The notes under the pieces are model-generated. The model made no database searches. It was not told where the DNA came from and worked only from the letters and a program-made list of their open reading frames with translations. The translations under genes were made by a program, and so were the position numbers. A stretch of DNA of 64,000 nt from Maniola hyperantus. Taxonomy: Eukaryota; Arthropoda; Insecta; Lepidoptera; Nymphalidae. The stretch is from assembly GCF_902806685.2 (NCBI RefSeq), contig NC_048560.1, forward strand, positions 7,220,212 to 7,284,211, read 5' to 3'. Below, piece by piece: positions 20,473 to 31,489 of this stretch (its first letter is position 1; every line of letters begins with the position of its first letter).

Positions 20473-20790
20473 CAGCTGTGATAGCCTAGTGGTTAGGACG
20501 TCCACCTTCTAATCGGAGGTCGGGGGTTCGATCCCGGGCACGCACCTCTAACTTTTCGGAGTTATGTGCGTTTTAATTAATTAAATATCACTTGCTTTAA
20601 CGGTGAAGGAAAACATCGCGAGGAAACCTGCATGCCTGAGAGTTCTCCATAATGTTCTCAAAGGTGTATGAAGTCTACCAATCCGCACATGGCCAGCGTG
20701 GTAGACTATGGCCAAAATCCTTCTCACCCTGAGAGGAGACCCGTGCTCTGTAGTTAGCCAGTGATGGGTTGATCATGATGATGATGATTA
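20473..20790 (+). mobile_element. SINE-1, full-length reference copy
   Basis: The tRNA-like head begins TGATAGCCTAGTGGTTAGGA (A box), with B box GGTTCGATCCC at about 20526. The body has CACTTGCTTTAACGGTGAAG, GAGAGTTCTCCATAATGTTC and GAGGAGACCCGTGCTCTG, and the tail is (GAT)n. It resembles the widespread lepidopteran HaSE-like SINEs; that identity is from memory. It would be transcribed by RNA polymerase III and moved by a LINE in trans. Confidence 0.8.
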
Positions 20791-20799
20791 CTTGTCTGA

Positions 20800-21135
20800 C
20801 ACTCATTTGACCGATTTTTTATCGATAACTTATTACTTGCTTTAATCGTGCCGGCTCACCCCTATTCCCAGGTAAGACGTGCCGACTCAGCAGATGACCA
20901 AATTGTTGCTATTTATCATTTGTCTAATTCGAGCCCCTTTCGTTATAAATAAGGGATGTTGTATTGCTGACCCATACCTACTTATAATTAGTCTTACCCG
21001 AGGGCATGGAAAAGGTTTCTCTTAGTATGAAAACCAATCGTGCCAATTTTTTGGGTTCCGAAAAAGAAAAAAGGAGCCCTTATAGGATCACGATTCACGT
21101 CGTTTTTTTAAAAAGAATATTATAGCCTTATTAGA
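20800..21135. other. Unassigned spacer
   Basis: No gene. A MITE-E-like scrap (GGGTTCCGAAAAAG, TTATAGGATCACG) is present at 21053-21090. Confidence 0.35.
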
Positions 21136-21140
21136 ATACT

Positions 21141-21364
21141 AGCTTATGCTCGCGACTTCGTCCGCGTGGAATACACAAATTTCAAAACCCTATTTCACCC
21201 CCTTAGGGGTTGAATTTTCAAAAATCCTTTCTTTGCGGATGTCTACGTCATAATAGCTATCTGCATGCCAAATTTCAGCCCGATCCGTCAAGTAGTTTGA
21301 GCTGTGCGTTGATAGATCAGTCAGTCAGTCAGTCAGTCACCGTTTCCTTTTATATATTTAGAAG
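21141..21364 (-). mobile_element. Hel-C, near full length
   Basis: On plus it begins CTAGCTTATGCTCGCGACTT and ends TATATATTTAGA, i.e. TC...CTAG on minus. (GACT)n reads as CAGTCAGTCAG at about 21318. It has the 3' hairpin CGCGGACGAAGTCGCG, read in reverse. Confidence 0.75.
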
Positions 21365-21387
21365 ATTAAGTTCCCTAAAATTTGGTA

Positions 21388-21570
21388 CAGTAGCAGGCAA
21401 AAAATATTGTACATCGACCTTTAGAATGAGATTTCGGGTTTGTAGAGCGTTGTGTCTGTCACTCATACCTATGTGACTTTTTGTCGGTCTCAACGACAGA
21501 GACAATGCTCTACGAAACCGCTATCTCTTTCTAAAGGTCCATGTACAATATTTACTGCCGCGTACTGTAT
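21388..21570 (+). mobile_element. MITE-F copy
   Basis: AGTAGCAGGCAAAAAATATT and TATTTACTGCCGCGTACTGT are the decayed and intact ends. The core GACTTTTTGTCGGTCTCAAC is conserved. Confidence 0.7.
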
Positions 21571-21577
21571 GAATAGC

Positions 21578-21866
21578 CTAGTGGTTTGGACGTCCGCCTT
21601 CTAATCGGCGGTTGGGGGTTCGATCCCGGGCACGCACCCTTAACTTTTCGGATTATATCACTTGCTTTAACGGTGAATTAAAACATCGTGAGGAAACCTG
21701 CATGTCTGAGAGTTCTCCATAATGTTCTCAAAGGTGTGTGAAATCCAATCCGCCAGCCAATTTGCCAGCGTTGTGGCCAAACGATTCTCATTCTGAGAGG
21801 AGACCCGTGCTCTGTAGTGAGCCGGTGATGGGTTGATTATGATGAAGATGATGATGATGATGACTG
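21578..21866 (+). mobile_element. SINE-1 copy
   Basis: Head ATAGCCTAGTGGTTTGGACG, B box GGTTCGATCCC, (GAT)n tail. It lacks the GGAGTTATGTGCGTTTTAA segment between head and body. It sits directly against MITE-F. Confidence 0.75.
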
Positions 21867-22335
21867 TATGAATAGAATAGTCTGTCAGGTAGAACTGTCA
21901 TATAATGTGGAATGGTCCCTTTTAGTTGTACAAACTACAAATAGTTACAATCCAATCAATATCGGATCAGGGAGTTATTGAAAATAAACATTCAAAATTA
22001 TTCTCCACACACCAGTTGTCATGCATGTGCTGCGTTTGGACGGGACAGCTACTCGTACGAGTGACTTGCTACGAGAAATTGTTCCTAACTTAATAACAGA
22101 CTTAATGAAAAAAGACTTCTTAAACTGGTAACCATCCTAATTTTAATAGATATACGTATGCTATTAAAATATAGTTAGTTACCAATTTAAAACTGCAAAA
22201 ATAACATATTACGTAAAATGGTCATAGTACATCCGAAGCCAAAATGATTTCTGTTTTTTCGAACCAGGATGTGGTCCGGTACACTAGAAGAAAGAATTGC
22301 TGCTCTTGGTAGACTTCCACGGGTCGCGGCCAATT
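21867..22335. other. Unassigned spacer
   Basis: No supported feature. Confidence 0.35.
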
Positions 22336-22338
22336 TCG

Positions 22339-22599
22339 TAGTTTTAGTGATTTAGTACCTATTTTTCAAACCCGCAATGTCTAGCGTGCAAAACTCGGGC
22401 CAATGCCCCGCCTACGACGCAGTATTGACTCCGAGTGGCTTACTTACGCAACGTTCGTTGACCTCTCACGTCAGGCAGATGTTTTATTTGCAATATATCG
22501 TAAACTTTTACAAAATATAGATTTTTTTTATTATGTTAGTAATCATCAGTAAGTACTATCACCTGCCTTCGTTTTTGCCAGCATTCTGGTTACACCCTG
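22339..22599 (-). mobile_element. MITE-M copy 3, one end missing
   Basis: The right end is AGCATTCTGGTTACACCCTG followed by TA. The left end is lost near 22335. The interior is the reverse of the 59876 copy (GTAGTTTTAGTGATTTAGTA, CAACGTTCGTTGACCTC). Confidence 0.7.
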
Positions 22600-22607
22600 T
22601 ATATACT

Positions 22608-22900
22608 TATTTTTTTTTTTTTTTTTTTATTTGACTAACCAACAAAATTTACACATACACAAGTATTTACATACAAAAGGATTTATAACTAAAGGACACA
22701 TAGCATAAACGTTAACAACTGGCTAGTACAAAAGATTTAGGTACAATGATGTTATGACTTTAAAAGGCAGTAATAAGGAATTAGGCAGCACGTTAAATAG
22801 ATTAAGTCTCATTACAAACTGATTAATTAGCTCCCTTTCGTAGGGAGACAATTGACGTTAAATACTAGAGCGAGTTACTTGCTCGTTTGAATCATACCAT
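22608..22900 (-). mobile_element. Retroposon with poly-A tail, minus strand
   Basis: It starts with a run of about 19 T (22610-22629), then ATTTGACTAACC. No protein similarity is seen in the remaining 270 bases. It looks like an unassigned LINE 3' end inserted beside MITE-M. Confidence 0.5.
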
Positions 22901-23150
22901 AAAAATATTTATTCAAACAATCGCGTACAAAATAAATATTATCAAATTAATGAGGTACCAGTGATACCACGGCACGGTTAACGGTTTTAGCGAGCTCGGA
23001 ATTTTGTATAACAATGCATTGTGTCGGAAAATTCAGTTCGGTTGTACGAAATGATAATTTAAATTAATAATAAACTATTTATGGGGAGTAAATATTATTT
23101 ATTATTCACTGGTTTGTTCGCTGCTTTGTTATCTGATTATGTGTTCTTTT
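22901..23150. other. AT-rich spacer
   Basis: Nothing supported. Confidence 0.3.
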
Positions 23151-23151
23151 T

Positions 23152-23812
23152 AACCGACTTCAAAAAAAGGAGGAGGTTCTCAATTCGTCGGAAACTTTTT
23201 TTTTTTTTTTTTTATTACTTTTACTCGAAAACGCCTGGACCGATTTTGAAAATTTTTTTTTGTTTGAAAGGATATACTTCAAAGTTGGTCCCATTTCAAT
23301 TTGGTGAAGATCTGATGAACATCTTCGAAGATAGATAGGTACTGGAACTCCTCAACGGATAAGAGTAAATTGCTCGCGATCAGTGTAATAGCTTAGTAAA
23401 CAATAGATTTTTAACCAGTCATAGCGTAATTCCATGGGGCCACTAAAAATTGTGAAATAAAATTTTTTTACAAAAAAAATAAAAACCGCCTTCGTTACAC
23501 AAACACTAAAAATTGAAAAATAATTTAATTTATTACCGAATATATTATGTATACAAGAGTTAATATAGTTCCATAATAATATTTTTTGGAGTCGGTGCCA
23601 ATGAGGTGCCATTGTGGAGTCCCATAAAAATATGAAGTCTAGACGATTCGCGCAGCTAAAGCTAATTGGCACCGGCACCAAAAAGTATTATTATGGAACT
23701 ATATTAACTCTTGTATACATAATATATTCGGTAATAAATTAAATTCTTTTTCAATTTTTAGTGTTTGTGTAACGAAGTCGGTTTTTATTTTTTTTGTAAA
23801 AAAATTTAATAA
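23152..23812 (+). mobile_element. Element-K copy with giant hairpin
   Basis: It starts TTTTTAACCGACTTCAAAA and contains GACCGATTTTGAAAATTTTT and CTTCGAAGATAG. From 23466 it becomes a near-perfect inverted repeat: arm 23466-23617 pairs with 23662-23810, spacer about 45 bases. The hairpin arms carry TACACAAACACTAAAAATTG and its reverse complement. The copy at 15265 carries only one arm. Confidence 0.7.
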
Positions 23813-23833
23813 AATAACTTTAAGGCTGATACA

Positions 23834-24246
23834 GTTCTAGCAATTTACGAAGGCGAGTGAACTCTACTTGTGGTTATGTCATATACACGGACATTGCATA
23901 AGTGTGCGTGCATGTCGGACCAATCAAGCGCTCGCTAACGCACACATTACTGTACCTTACATATACCACACGAGTAGATATTATAAACCAGAGGGGAAGC
24001 TTCACACTAGCTCACGCACACCACGACGTGCCACGGACGCTCCGTGCGCTCAGTTTGGCGGCAAACGGAGCGTCCGTGACACGTCGTGGTGTGCGTGAGC
24101 TGCGCTAGAGTGAGTGAACCTACAGCCAGCCGCTAGTATGAAGCTTCCCCTCTGGTCTATATATTATCTACTCGTGTGCATATACCGATACGACTTACAC
24201 ACAAGCATGCGCCGCTCGCCCTCGTGAAATGCAACAGTTATATCTA
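23834..24246. mobile_element. 413-bp foldback element with very strong stem
   Basis: Almost the whole element is palindromic. Inner arms at 24012-24046 and 24070-24104 (beginning CTCACGCACACCACGACGTG) are 35 bp with one mismatch around an 18-24 base loop. Outer arms include ACCAGAGGGGAAGCTTCA at about 23988 with TGAAGCTTCCCCTCTGGT at about 24140, and the tips GCAATTTACGAAGGCGAG / CTCGCCCTCGTGAAATGC. No coding sequence. Confidence 0.75.
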
Positions 24247-24249
24247 TAG

Positions 24250-24915
24250 AGGGTACCTACTTTGACTACTATAATGGATTGGAAGTCTTGAGTAGGAAGT
24301 ATTATCTGTAATCTTATTGATGTTTGTTTTTTTATTTTGTCACATATGTTTGTAAATGTTGTATTAACTTATAATTGGCGACTGCACTTAGTAAGTTATA
24401 TTTTCAGAATTTAGTTTTTTTTTAAATGTATTAGTGTAAGTAGCCGTTAGTTAAATATAATTTATTAAATATATAAATTACGTTAAATATATTTATTAAA
24501 TTAACATACATATTTATTTAAAAAAAAAAATAATAATAATAATATACTTACCTAACTCACAGCCTAAGTATTGTAAGATGGTCTGAGCATTTTACAATAC
24601 TTAGGTAGTTTTAGAATGAAAACCACTTTGATATACTATAGAGGACTTTTATTCAACTGTTCACATAGTTATTATTATTTATATGAGCACAAGAGCAAAC
24701 ACCTCTTTCTACGCGCCATTTTATATTGACGTTTTACATATAGATTCGCTACTCGGCAGTGCAACGCCACAGACTAAAACAATCACCTAGTTTTTGCCGT
24801 CCAGTAGGTATATTCAGAGTACAAGGAATCAAAAGCTTAATTTGCTTTTAAAATAACTTGTAAAAGTTTATTTAAAGAAAATTTTCTTTTCTATTATAAA
24901 ATCCGCTGAAACAGA
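24250..24915. other. AT-rich region with one 14-bp hairpin
   Basis: CCTAAGTATTGTAA (24563-24576) pairs with TTACAATACTTAGG (24592-24605). LINE-tail-like ACTTGTAAAAGTTTATTT occurs at about 24857. No gene. Confidence 0.4.
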
Positions 24916-24920
24916 CAGTT

Positions 24921-25190
24921 AGGGTTTCGTTCCTCAAAAGGAAAAACGGAATCCTTGTAGGATTACTTCGTTGTCTGTCTGTCTGTTAAGAAACCTAGAG
25001 AGGGCTACTTCCCGTTGACCAAGAATCATGAAATTTGGCAGGTGAATAGGTATTAAAGCACACATAAGGGGAAAAATCGAAAACCGTGAATTTGTGGTTA
25101 TATCACGAAAAAAAAATTAAAATGTGTCATGAACAAATAATTTATATTTTTAACTGTCACAAACAAAATCGCGGGCACAAGCTAAGTACA
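24921..25190 (+). mobile_element. MITE-E, 3'-truncated
   Basis: 5' hairpin GGGTTTCGTTCCTC, then GGAATCC; GTCTGTCTGTCTGTTAAG; body to ATTAAAATGTGTCATGAAC. It then jumps to AAAATCGCGGGCACAAGCTAA, a Helitron-like end. Confidence 0.55.
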
Positions 25191-25399
25191 AGTATAAAGG
25201 TACGTTGGACCTGCAATTGCCGACATGTTTTTAAAGCAGCTTGATTTTCGTGGTATCGCAAATGAAGCTAGCTTGCCTTAGCTTAGCTCGCGGTGTGACC
25301 AGCTTTTAAGAAAAGATTTGCGCTGATTCTGTTGTTTTTCGCTAAACTAAATTTAGACTAACTGCATCCTCTTCTTTTTAATATTGCTAAAAAAGGACG

Positions 25400-25680
25400 G
25401 AACATGATTTTTTTTAATAGAGATAGCGAGCAAACGAGCAGGCGGGTCACCTGATGTTAAGTGGTTACCGCCGCCCATGAACATTTACAGCACCAGAGGA
25501 ACCGCCGATGCGTTGCCGGCCTTTAAGGAATTTGTTGGTCCGCCCCTTGAATAACCCCATGTTGTAATCTAGTGGGAACACCGCCGATGGGAGTTGGTTC
25601 CACAGTTTGCACGTGCGTGGAAAGAAGGATCTGGCGCAGCGGACAGTCGAAGTGCACCAGACACCCAGGTGCATTACATT
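25400..25680 (-). pseudogene. CR1/jockey-like LINE C-terminus and 3' UTR
   Basis: The minus-strand frame 25674-25465 reads STVRCARSFFPRTCKLWNQL, then LPSAVF and FKGRTNKFL, the typical last domain of LINE RTs (.FFPRT..LWN.LP...F......F). The 3' UTR contains ACTTAACATCAGGTGACCCG. The same family gives the tail at 47095. Heavily 5' truncated. Confidence 0.75.
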
Positions 25681-26100
25681 TTTTGCAGGTTTTTACATTT
25701 AAAACTCTAATTTTTAGTGCAACGCTCGCGACTGGCAGCTAAAGTAACGAGGTTTGATAGCTCTAAATTAAACTTAAAACTGTCAAACTATGTCTGTCCT
25801 TTTCATATTATATTAGCAAGTAGAGGATGCTAATGCTCTAAAATTTAGTTGTGCTCAGAATCAGTACCAATATCAGAAATGCCACACGGGCAAAGCTAAG
25901 TAGTTCAGCTAGTATATGCCAAACGCTACGCGAGGATTTCAACTAAAATAAAAGTTGGTGTTTCAAATACCATTCAAAAAGCTTGTCCGAAAAAACTGCT
26001 ATAACAAAGTTATAACACATTCATGAATAGACTGAAAATGGTGTTGACACGGTCTGACAAAGGATAAAATAGTGTTCATTCCTTTGTACAGAAAATATTC
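25681..26100. other. Unassigned region
   Basis: Short Helitron-like scraps (CACGGGCAAAGCTAAG at about 25886) only. Confidence 0.35.
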
Positions 26101-26124
26101 ATCCATACTAATATTATAGTTAGC

Positions 26125-26200
26125 AATAGCCTAGTGGTTAGGACGTACGCCTCACTATCGGAGGTCGGGGGTTCAATCCCGGGCACTATTTGTAATTTGT
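26125..26200 (+). mobile_element. SINE-1 solo tRNA head
   Basis: Only the tRNA-like part is present: ATAGCCTAGTGGTTAGGACG and GGTTCAATCCCGGGCAC, preceded by ATACTAATATTATAG, a Hel-A-like 5' end. The body is missing. Confidence 0.65.
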
Positions 26201-26229
26201 GTTAATAATGATGACTAATAATATAAAAT

Positions 26230-26795
26230 ACTAGCTTCTGCTCGCGGCTTTGCCTACGTGGCCTACAGGAAACAAATGGCATTTTTTTTCAGAAACAAAC
26301 ATTATAACATCAGGACACGCACCCTGAACAGCACCGAATAACACATATAACCTTCCAACCCTCATTTCATCCCTTTAGGTGGGGATTTTCTCATAGTCGT
26401 TTCTTAGCTGACACCTAACCACAAGAAAAAACCTATTTTCCAAATTTCAAGTTAATAATATCAATAATTAAAACTTTCTTATACAATCTTTCATCCCCAA
26501 TTTTACCACCCTAATGGGCAAATTTTCCAAAAAAAAAAAAACCCAAATATCAATTTTCATGCAAATAACTTGAAAAATGACCGACTTTCATACAAACTTC
26601 CATCCCCCATTTAACCCACTTAGGGCGGGAATTTCGAAAAATCCTTTCTTAGTGGATACCTACTGTTTACAGAAAATAGACCCTCCAAATTTCATGTCTT
26701 TAGGACCAGCGGTTTAGGCTGTGCATTGATATCTATGTCAGTCAGTTAGTCAGTCAGTCAGTCAGTCAGGACTTTGAATTTTATATATATATATA
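26230..26795 (-). mobile_element. Long Hel-C/Hel-D relative
   Basis: On plus: CTAGCTTCTGCTCGCGGCTT to (AGTC)n and TTTTATATATATATATAGA, i.e. TC...CTAG on minus. Internally it carries GGCAAATTTTCC and CAAATATCAATTTTCATGCA, shared with Hel-D, so it is a mosaic. About 560 bp. Confidence 0.55.
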
Positions 26796-27014
26796 GATAA
26801 ATGCTCAACTAGAAATAAGTTATAACTTATCTCTGATTTGACGAAAGGTACAGAAAAGAGATAGCTTGCAATAAGCTGGTTTTATCTCGGAAAATCAAAA
26901 AATCCCACGGGATTTTCAAAGACCCTCCATTTTACTGCTTTTGACAAAATTTGATTGGCAAGCAGTGTAAACACCTAGAATGCCTAGATTTTATTAGATT
27001 TTGTACTTATATAT

Positions 27015-27100
27015 AGTTCGTGAAAGCCGTCTCCCTGCTAAAATTGCATACCCCGATTGCCATGTCGACCTGTTGCGAACTATATATAGGTTTTCTCTAA
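27015..27100. mobile_element. MITE-G fragment
   Basis: ATAGTTCGTGAAAGCCGTCT and CATACCCCGATTGCCATGTC, then GACCTGTTGCGAACTATA: both ends are present with the centre deleted. Confidence 0.5.
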
Positions 27101-27560
27101 AATGTGGAATGGGTTCTGTCAAATTCCACAGTATAACCTTTAAAAACGTAACTCCAAGTGAAGTCGCGGTACAAAGCTAATCTACCTTCAGTTTATCTCC
27201 TGTGTATATTGTGTAGAGCAGATGAAGTGATCGCAAACAATGGCCGCCTTGATGCGCGCCCCCCGACACACTCACCTTTGCTTCGAGGTGCGACAGCAAC
27301 AAAAAAATCTTAGGTGTAGTTTTGTAAAAAAATATATGTAGGTGTATTTGTTAAAATAAATGTAGGTGATGGTTCTACAAAATATTATAGACTTCTGTTC
27401 GGGTATATCTGCCCGTCAAACAAAGCTGAACTACCCTCAGTTTCAATGTATATTTTATAGAGCAGATGAAGTGATCGCAAAGAAAAGATTTAGGTAGATT
27501 TTTTGAAAAAAATTGGACTGTCATCCTATAATGGACAGACAGACGGATATAATACATCTA
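27101..27560. repeat. Spacer with imperfect direct repeat
   Basis: AGAGCAGATGAAGTGATCGC occurs at 27217 and again at 27459, with a related downstream TTAGGT(G)TAG stretch. The function is unknown; noncoding. Confidence 0.5.
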
Positions 27561-27561
27561 A

Positions 27562-27857
27562 ATATCAACCCATCGCCGGCTCACTACAGAGCACGGGTCT
27601 CCTCTCACAGTGAGAAGGGTTTTGGCCATAGTCTATCACGCTGGCCATGTGCGGATTGGTAGACTTCACACACCTTTTGAGAACATTAGGAGAACTCTCA
27701 GCCATGCAGGTTTCCTCACGATGTTTTCCTTCACTGTTAAAGCGAGTGATATTCAATTTCTTAAAACGAGCATAACTCCGAAAAGTTAGAGGTGCGTGTC
27801 CGGGATCGAACCCTCGACCTCCGATTAGAAGGCGGACGTCCTAACCACTAGGCTATT
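27562..27857 (-). mobile_element. SINE-1, full length
   Basis: Read on minus: head TAATAGCCTAGTGGTTAGGA, B box GGTTCGATCCCGGAC, complete body, no long (GAT)n tail. It lies against the start of a Helitron-like TCTAAATATATAAAG. Confidence 0.75.
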
Positions 27858-27865
27858 ATATCTAA

Positions 27866-28250
27866 ATATATAAAGTGAGAAACTGCATGACAAACTGGAC
27901 GGAAAAGGACGGAACTTTTTCGTTTCTTTTCCGACCGGTTCTAGAAATTGCATTGCTTGTAACCACAGTAGGTAACTGGATGGGGGGGGGGGGGGGGGAA
28001 ACAATTGTTAAAATTTACACTAAAGGATTTCCAAGTTTTTTTTTTGCTGTCGCTATGATCGTTGCAGCTTCGTCGATAGGTCGCACAAACATTAGTTCGT
28101 TAGCCGCCGCGCCCGTGCCACGGCTTTGTGACTGGGAATTAGTTTGCCTTGCTCTGCTGGCAAAGGTTATAGGCCTGTGTGCCTGACGCCCGACGCACTG
28201 CAGCGTACAGACTGACAAACGACATTCACTGGTGAATAGGCAATTGATCA
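27866..28250. other. Unassigned region with G17 tract
   Basis: A run of 17 G occupies 27982-27998. The rest shows no feature. An open frame over 27875-28186 has no domain or splice support. Confidence 0.4.
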
Positions 28251-28254
28251 TCTC

Positions 28255-28650
28255 AACCAATCGCCGGCTCATTACTGAGCACGAGTCCCCTTTGTTACTG
28301 GGAATTTGTAGTCGATCCGTATAGGAGACAGTAGCCAACATAGGCCAACGGGTTGCGAAGCTGAAGTGGCACTGTACAGGGTACATAGTTCGGAAAACCG
28401 ATAGACGCTGGGGTCCCAAGGTCAAAAGGTGGGGTCAAGGAATGACGACCTCGCACCGGAAAGCGTTGGAAGACCCGCAACTAGATGGACGGACGATATC
28501 AGCCGAGCCGAAAGACCGTGGCGTGTGGAAGTCCCTACAAGAGACCTGCGTTTTTGGACAACATAATCTGACCATAACTGAATCACATACATAAGAACTT
28601 TTTGAATGTCCAGCAGTGGACGTCTATCGGTTGATAATGATGCTGATGAT
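28255..28650 (+). pseudogene. RTE LINE C-terminus, with SINE-1 scrap at its left
   Basis: AAGCTGAAGTGGCACTGTAC, GACCTCGCACCGGAAAGCGT and ATGGACGGACGATATCAGCC correspond to the LKW.W.GH, WRPRT and W.DDI segments of RTE C-termini. Ends with CGTCTATCGGTTGATAATGA and a GAT-type tail. A fragment of SINE-1 (CGCCGGCTCATTACTGAGCA) lies at 28260. Confidence 0.65.
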
Positions 28651-28819
28651 GAATGCTGAAATATTTTGACGCTCGAATTAGAGCGTTAGTGAAATTTCAA
28701 ATTGATACTGAAAACCCAGGACCGTACCGTAATTATACCGAAAATATACGGCATTTTCCAAAATAAGAAAAACATAATTTCTAATACCGTTCATTACGGT
28801 GTGAGGGGCGGCGCAATAA

Positions 28820-29540
28820 AGGGGAAGGTGGGGTAAATGTGCCAATTTCAGTGGGAATATCAAAGGACACAAATTATGTACCATCGCAGCCCCGTTTATT
28901 ACTAAAGAGTAATGAGAACCAACAGAGAAAGGTATGGAGTCGTTAAAAGTAGCAAGTTTAAAAATATTTTTTCTTTTACCTACTAGTCGTTTTCAATTTC
29001 TCACCCCGAGTCTTCTAAAATACTTACTTGCGTTAATGACTCAGCTACTGCATTCAAAAAAAAGCTCTTATCATTTTACGGTGGGTTCATCTCCTAAGTA
29101 ACTTAGTTATTTGTTTAGTTAAGTAGTTAGTTAAGTTCTTTTTATTTGTCTAGATATTTTGCAAATGCTGTGTACACATTTTATAGATACATTTATCAGC
29201 CTGTGTTTGTTTATAAGTGTCGTAGTTTGTGTTTAATTAATGTATTGTGTGTGTTCCTAATAAATAAATAAATGAATAAATAAATAAATAAATAAATAAG
29301 TACAATTTAGAACATTAGCTGCTTTTGCCCCAGGTTTCGATCAGAAGTTTTGTGAAAACACGTTTTTACAAAACATTTCAGCGTTGATAGAGGTAGACAG
29401 GTAGGTGAAATAATTTAGAGGAAGGTGGGGTTAATGTGCCAATTTCAGTAGGAATATCAAAGGACACAAATGATGTACCATCACAGCCCCGTTTATTACT
29501 CAAGAGTAATGATAACGAACAAGACAAACTATGGAGTCGA
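28820..29540. repeat. Direct duplication split by a LINE tail
   Basis: GAAGGTGGGGTAAATGTGCC plus about 115 bases at 28825-28940 recurs at 29421-29540 (GAAGGTGGGGTTAATGTGCC). Between them, 29080-29310 is a LINE 3' end (GTTTAGTTAAGTAGTTAG, GTGTGTTCCTAATAAAT, then (AAAT)n) that recurs at 53830-54030. Confidence 0.65.
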
Positions 29541-29654
29541 AAAACCTACCCAGAAAAATAGTCGGTGATTGCTAGTCTTCTACTTTTTAAATTTAAAAAT
29601 TAGAGCGCATTGTACATTGTAAAGTATTTTGACCGTTTTATGACTATTTGCTGA

Positions 29655-29835
29655 GATAAATCGGGGTTGAATTTTCAAAAATCCTTTCTTAGCGGATGTC
29701 TACCTACGTCATATAGCTAGCTATCTACATGCCAAATTTCAGTCCAATCCGTTCAGTAGTTTGAGCAGTGCATCGATAGCTATTAGTCAGTCAGTCAGCT
29801 TTTCCTTTTACATAATATTATTTAGATTTTCAATA
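29655..29835 (-). mobile_element. Hel-C, 3'-truncated
   Basis: GGGGTTGAATTTTCAAAAAT through GCCAAATTTCAGTCC to AGTCAGTCAGC. The CTAG-containing end is missing. Confidence 0.55.
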
Positions 29836-30425
29836 AAAAAAATATAATTTGCTATTTAAGGTCTGCTTTGTAATGTCTGTAGAATTAGTTAGAATAATAA
29901 AAAATGTCGACTGCACAGTTTCCACTGTGCTTAACAGAACGCGTCAGTCGTGACCGTAAACGAATCTAGTTATTCATTATAAGTGTGTACCTACCTTTAC
30001 TGTGCAGTAAAAATTAGCGAAAATAATACTAAGGGTTGGGGATACGAAACAATTTCATTTAGAAAGATAATAATGTGAGGCTGAGATCCATAAAGCGTAG
30101 TTTGACTTTTATTATCATGGTAAACACATCACCGACCCACTACGGCGGTTTTTTTCTCAATCTTTCATCATCATCATCTCAACATATCGCCGGCCCGGTG
30201 TTGGGGACGATACGAACTTTCAGCTTTTATAAAATAACGAAGGTCTGGCACGCGCTGGCTCTTAGTCCATTAGTTTGGTACTACTGAACAAGTCCTGATG
30301 GTCACAGAGATTGATTGTACCTATTTCGGAGACAAATATAGGCTACTTGTCTCTGAGAAAAAACGTATTAGGTACTCCCACGAGAAATCAGAAATTTTAC
30401 TAGAATAATGTCGCGAGTAAAATAT
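29836..30425. other. Spacer with DNA-transposon end scraps
   Basis: AACGAAGGTCTGGCACGCGC at about 30235 is the end of the foldback family at 32275. GAGGCTGAGATCCATAAAGC at about 30078 resembles the foldback at 31026. A degenerate Hel-A remnant is at about 30330. No gene. Confidence 0.4.
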
Positions 30426-30429
30426 AGTT

Positions 30430-30925
30430 TTTAGGGTTCCGTACCTCAAATAAGACCCTATTTTTATAATTCTAAGACCCTATTGTACATAAAATTTTCA
30501 ATTAATAAATAATCTAATCTAATCAAAAGGGAAAAAAGGAACCCTTACAGGATTACTAATTTGTTGTCTGCGTGTCAAGAAACCTACAGGGTACTTCCCG
30601 TTGACCTAGAATCATGAAATTTGGCAGGTAGGTAGATCTTATAGCTGACATTTGGGGAAAAATCTGAAAACCGTGAATTTAGAGTTAGATCACACAAAAA
30701 AATTTATGGTCATGAACTAATAATTAGTATTTTCAACTTTCGAAGTGAGTGACTATATAAAGTGGGGTATCATATGAAAGGTCTTCACCTGTAAATTCTA
30801 AAACAGATTTTTTTTTATTTTTATGCATCATAGTTTTTGAATCATCGTGCAAAATGTCGAAAAGATACGACTGTAGTACGGAACCCTCATTGCGCGAGCG
30901 TGACTCGCACTTGGCCGGTTTTTTG
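30430..30925 (+). mobile_element. MITE-E with nested retroposon tail
   Basis: AGGGTTCCGTACCTC to TTGGCCGGTTTTTT. At about 30451-30524 the 5' hairpin loop is interrupted by about 75 bases ending AATAAATAATCTAATCTAATC-like, a retroposon tail with its own polyadenylation signal. The GTCT run is reduced to one or two units. Confidence 0.65.
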
Positions 30926-31025
30926 TATATAATGACTGTGTCCACACCTTCGCCTCAACTAACTACGTAAACTAAGGTAAGTCAACTTTAAATGGACGAA
31001 AACTATCTACGTACACTAAACTAAG

Positions 31026-31180
31026 AGTAAGATCTATAGAGCGCACTTTGACTTAGCTTAGACTTAAGACAGGGTTAAAACAGAACAGAGCTATATCTCT
31101 CACATAAGTCTGTCTCGTTTTAACTCAATCATAAGTCAGAGCAAAGTCAAAGTGCGCTCTATAGATCTCAGCCTATTTGA
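31026..31180. mobile_element. Foldback MITE
   Basis: AGATCTATAGAGCGCACTTT (about 31032) pairs with AAAGTGCGCTCTATAGATCT (about 31150), and pairing continues inward (GTTAAAACAGAACAG with CTGTCTCGTTTTAAC). A related scrap with GAGATTTGACTTTGCTC is at 53350. Confidence 0.65.
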
Positions 31181-31489
31181 GACAGACAAGAGCACGGTAA
31201 GCTAAGCTTAAGTTGGATTAGCGAGGTGTTGTGAAGTGTGTATTTAACTAAATGCTACTTGGTTTTAGAACATTTTAAACCTTATTACTAATTTGTTCCA
31301 ACAAGGCATTGACTTTTATTAAGTACGCTGTATCAACAAAAACACACTAACAATTCTAAAATATATTTGTATTGCTCAAAATTATATATATAGCTAGCTA
31401 AATAGCTAGATAATTGTTAAAAAATAATAAATGCCTCGAGATTTTGAGAAAACCTAATTCTACGTGGACGAAGTCACGGGCATCATCTA

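Noticed and set aside
27875..28186. 103-codon frame across the G17 tract
   Set aside because: The reading depends on a homopolymer run and encodes poly-Gly with no other feature.
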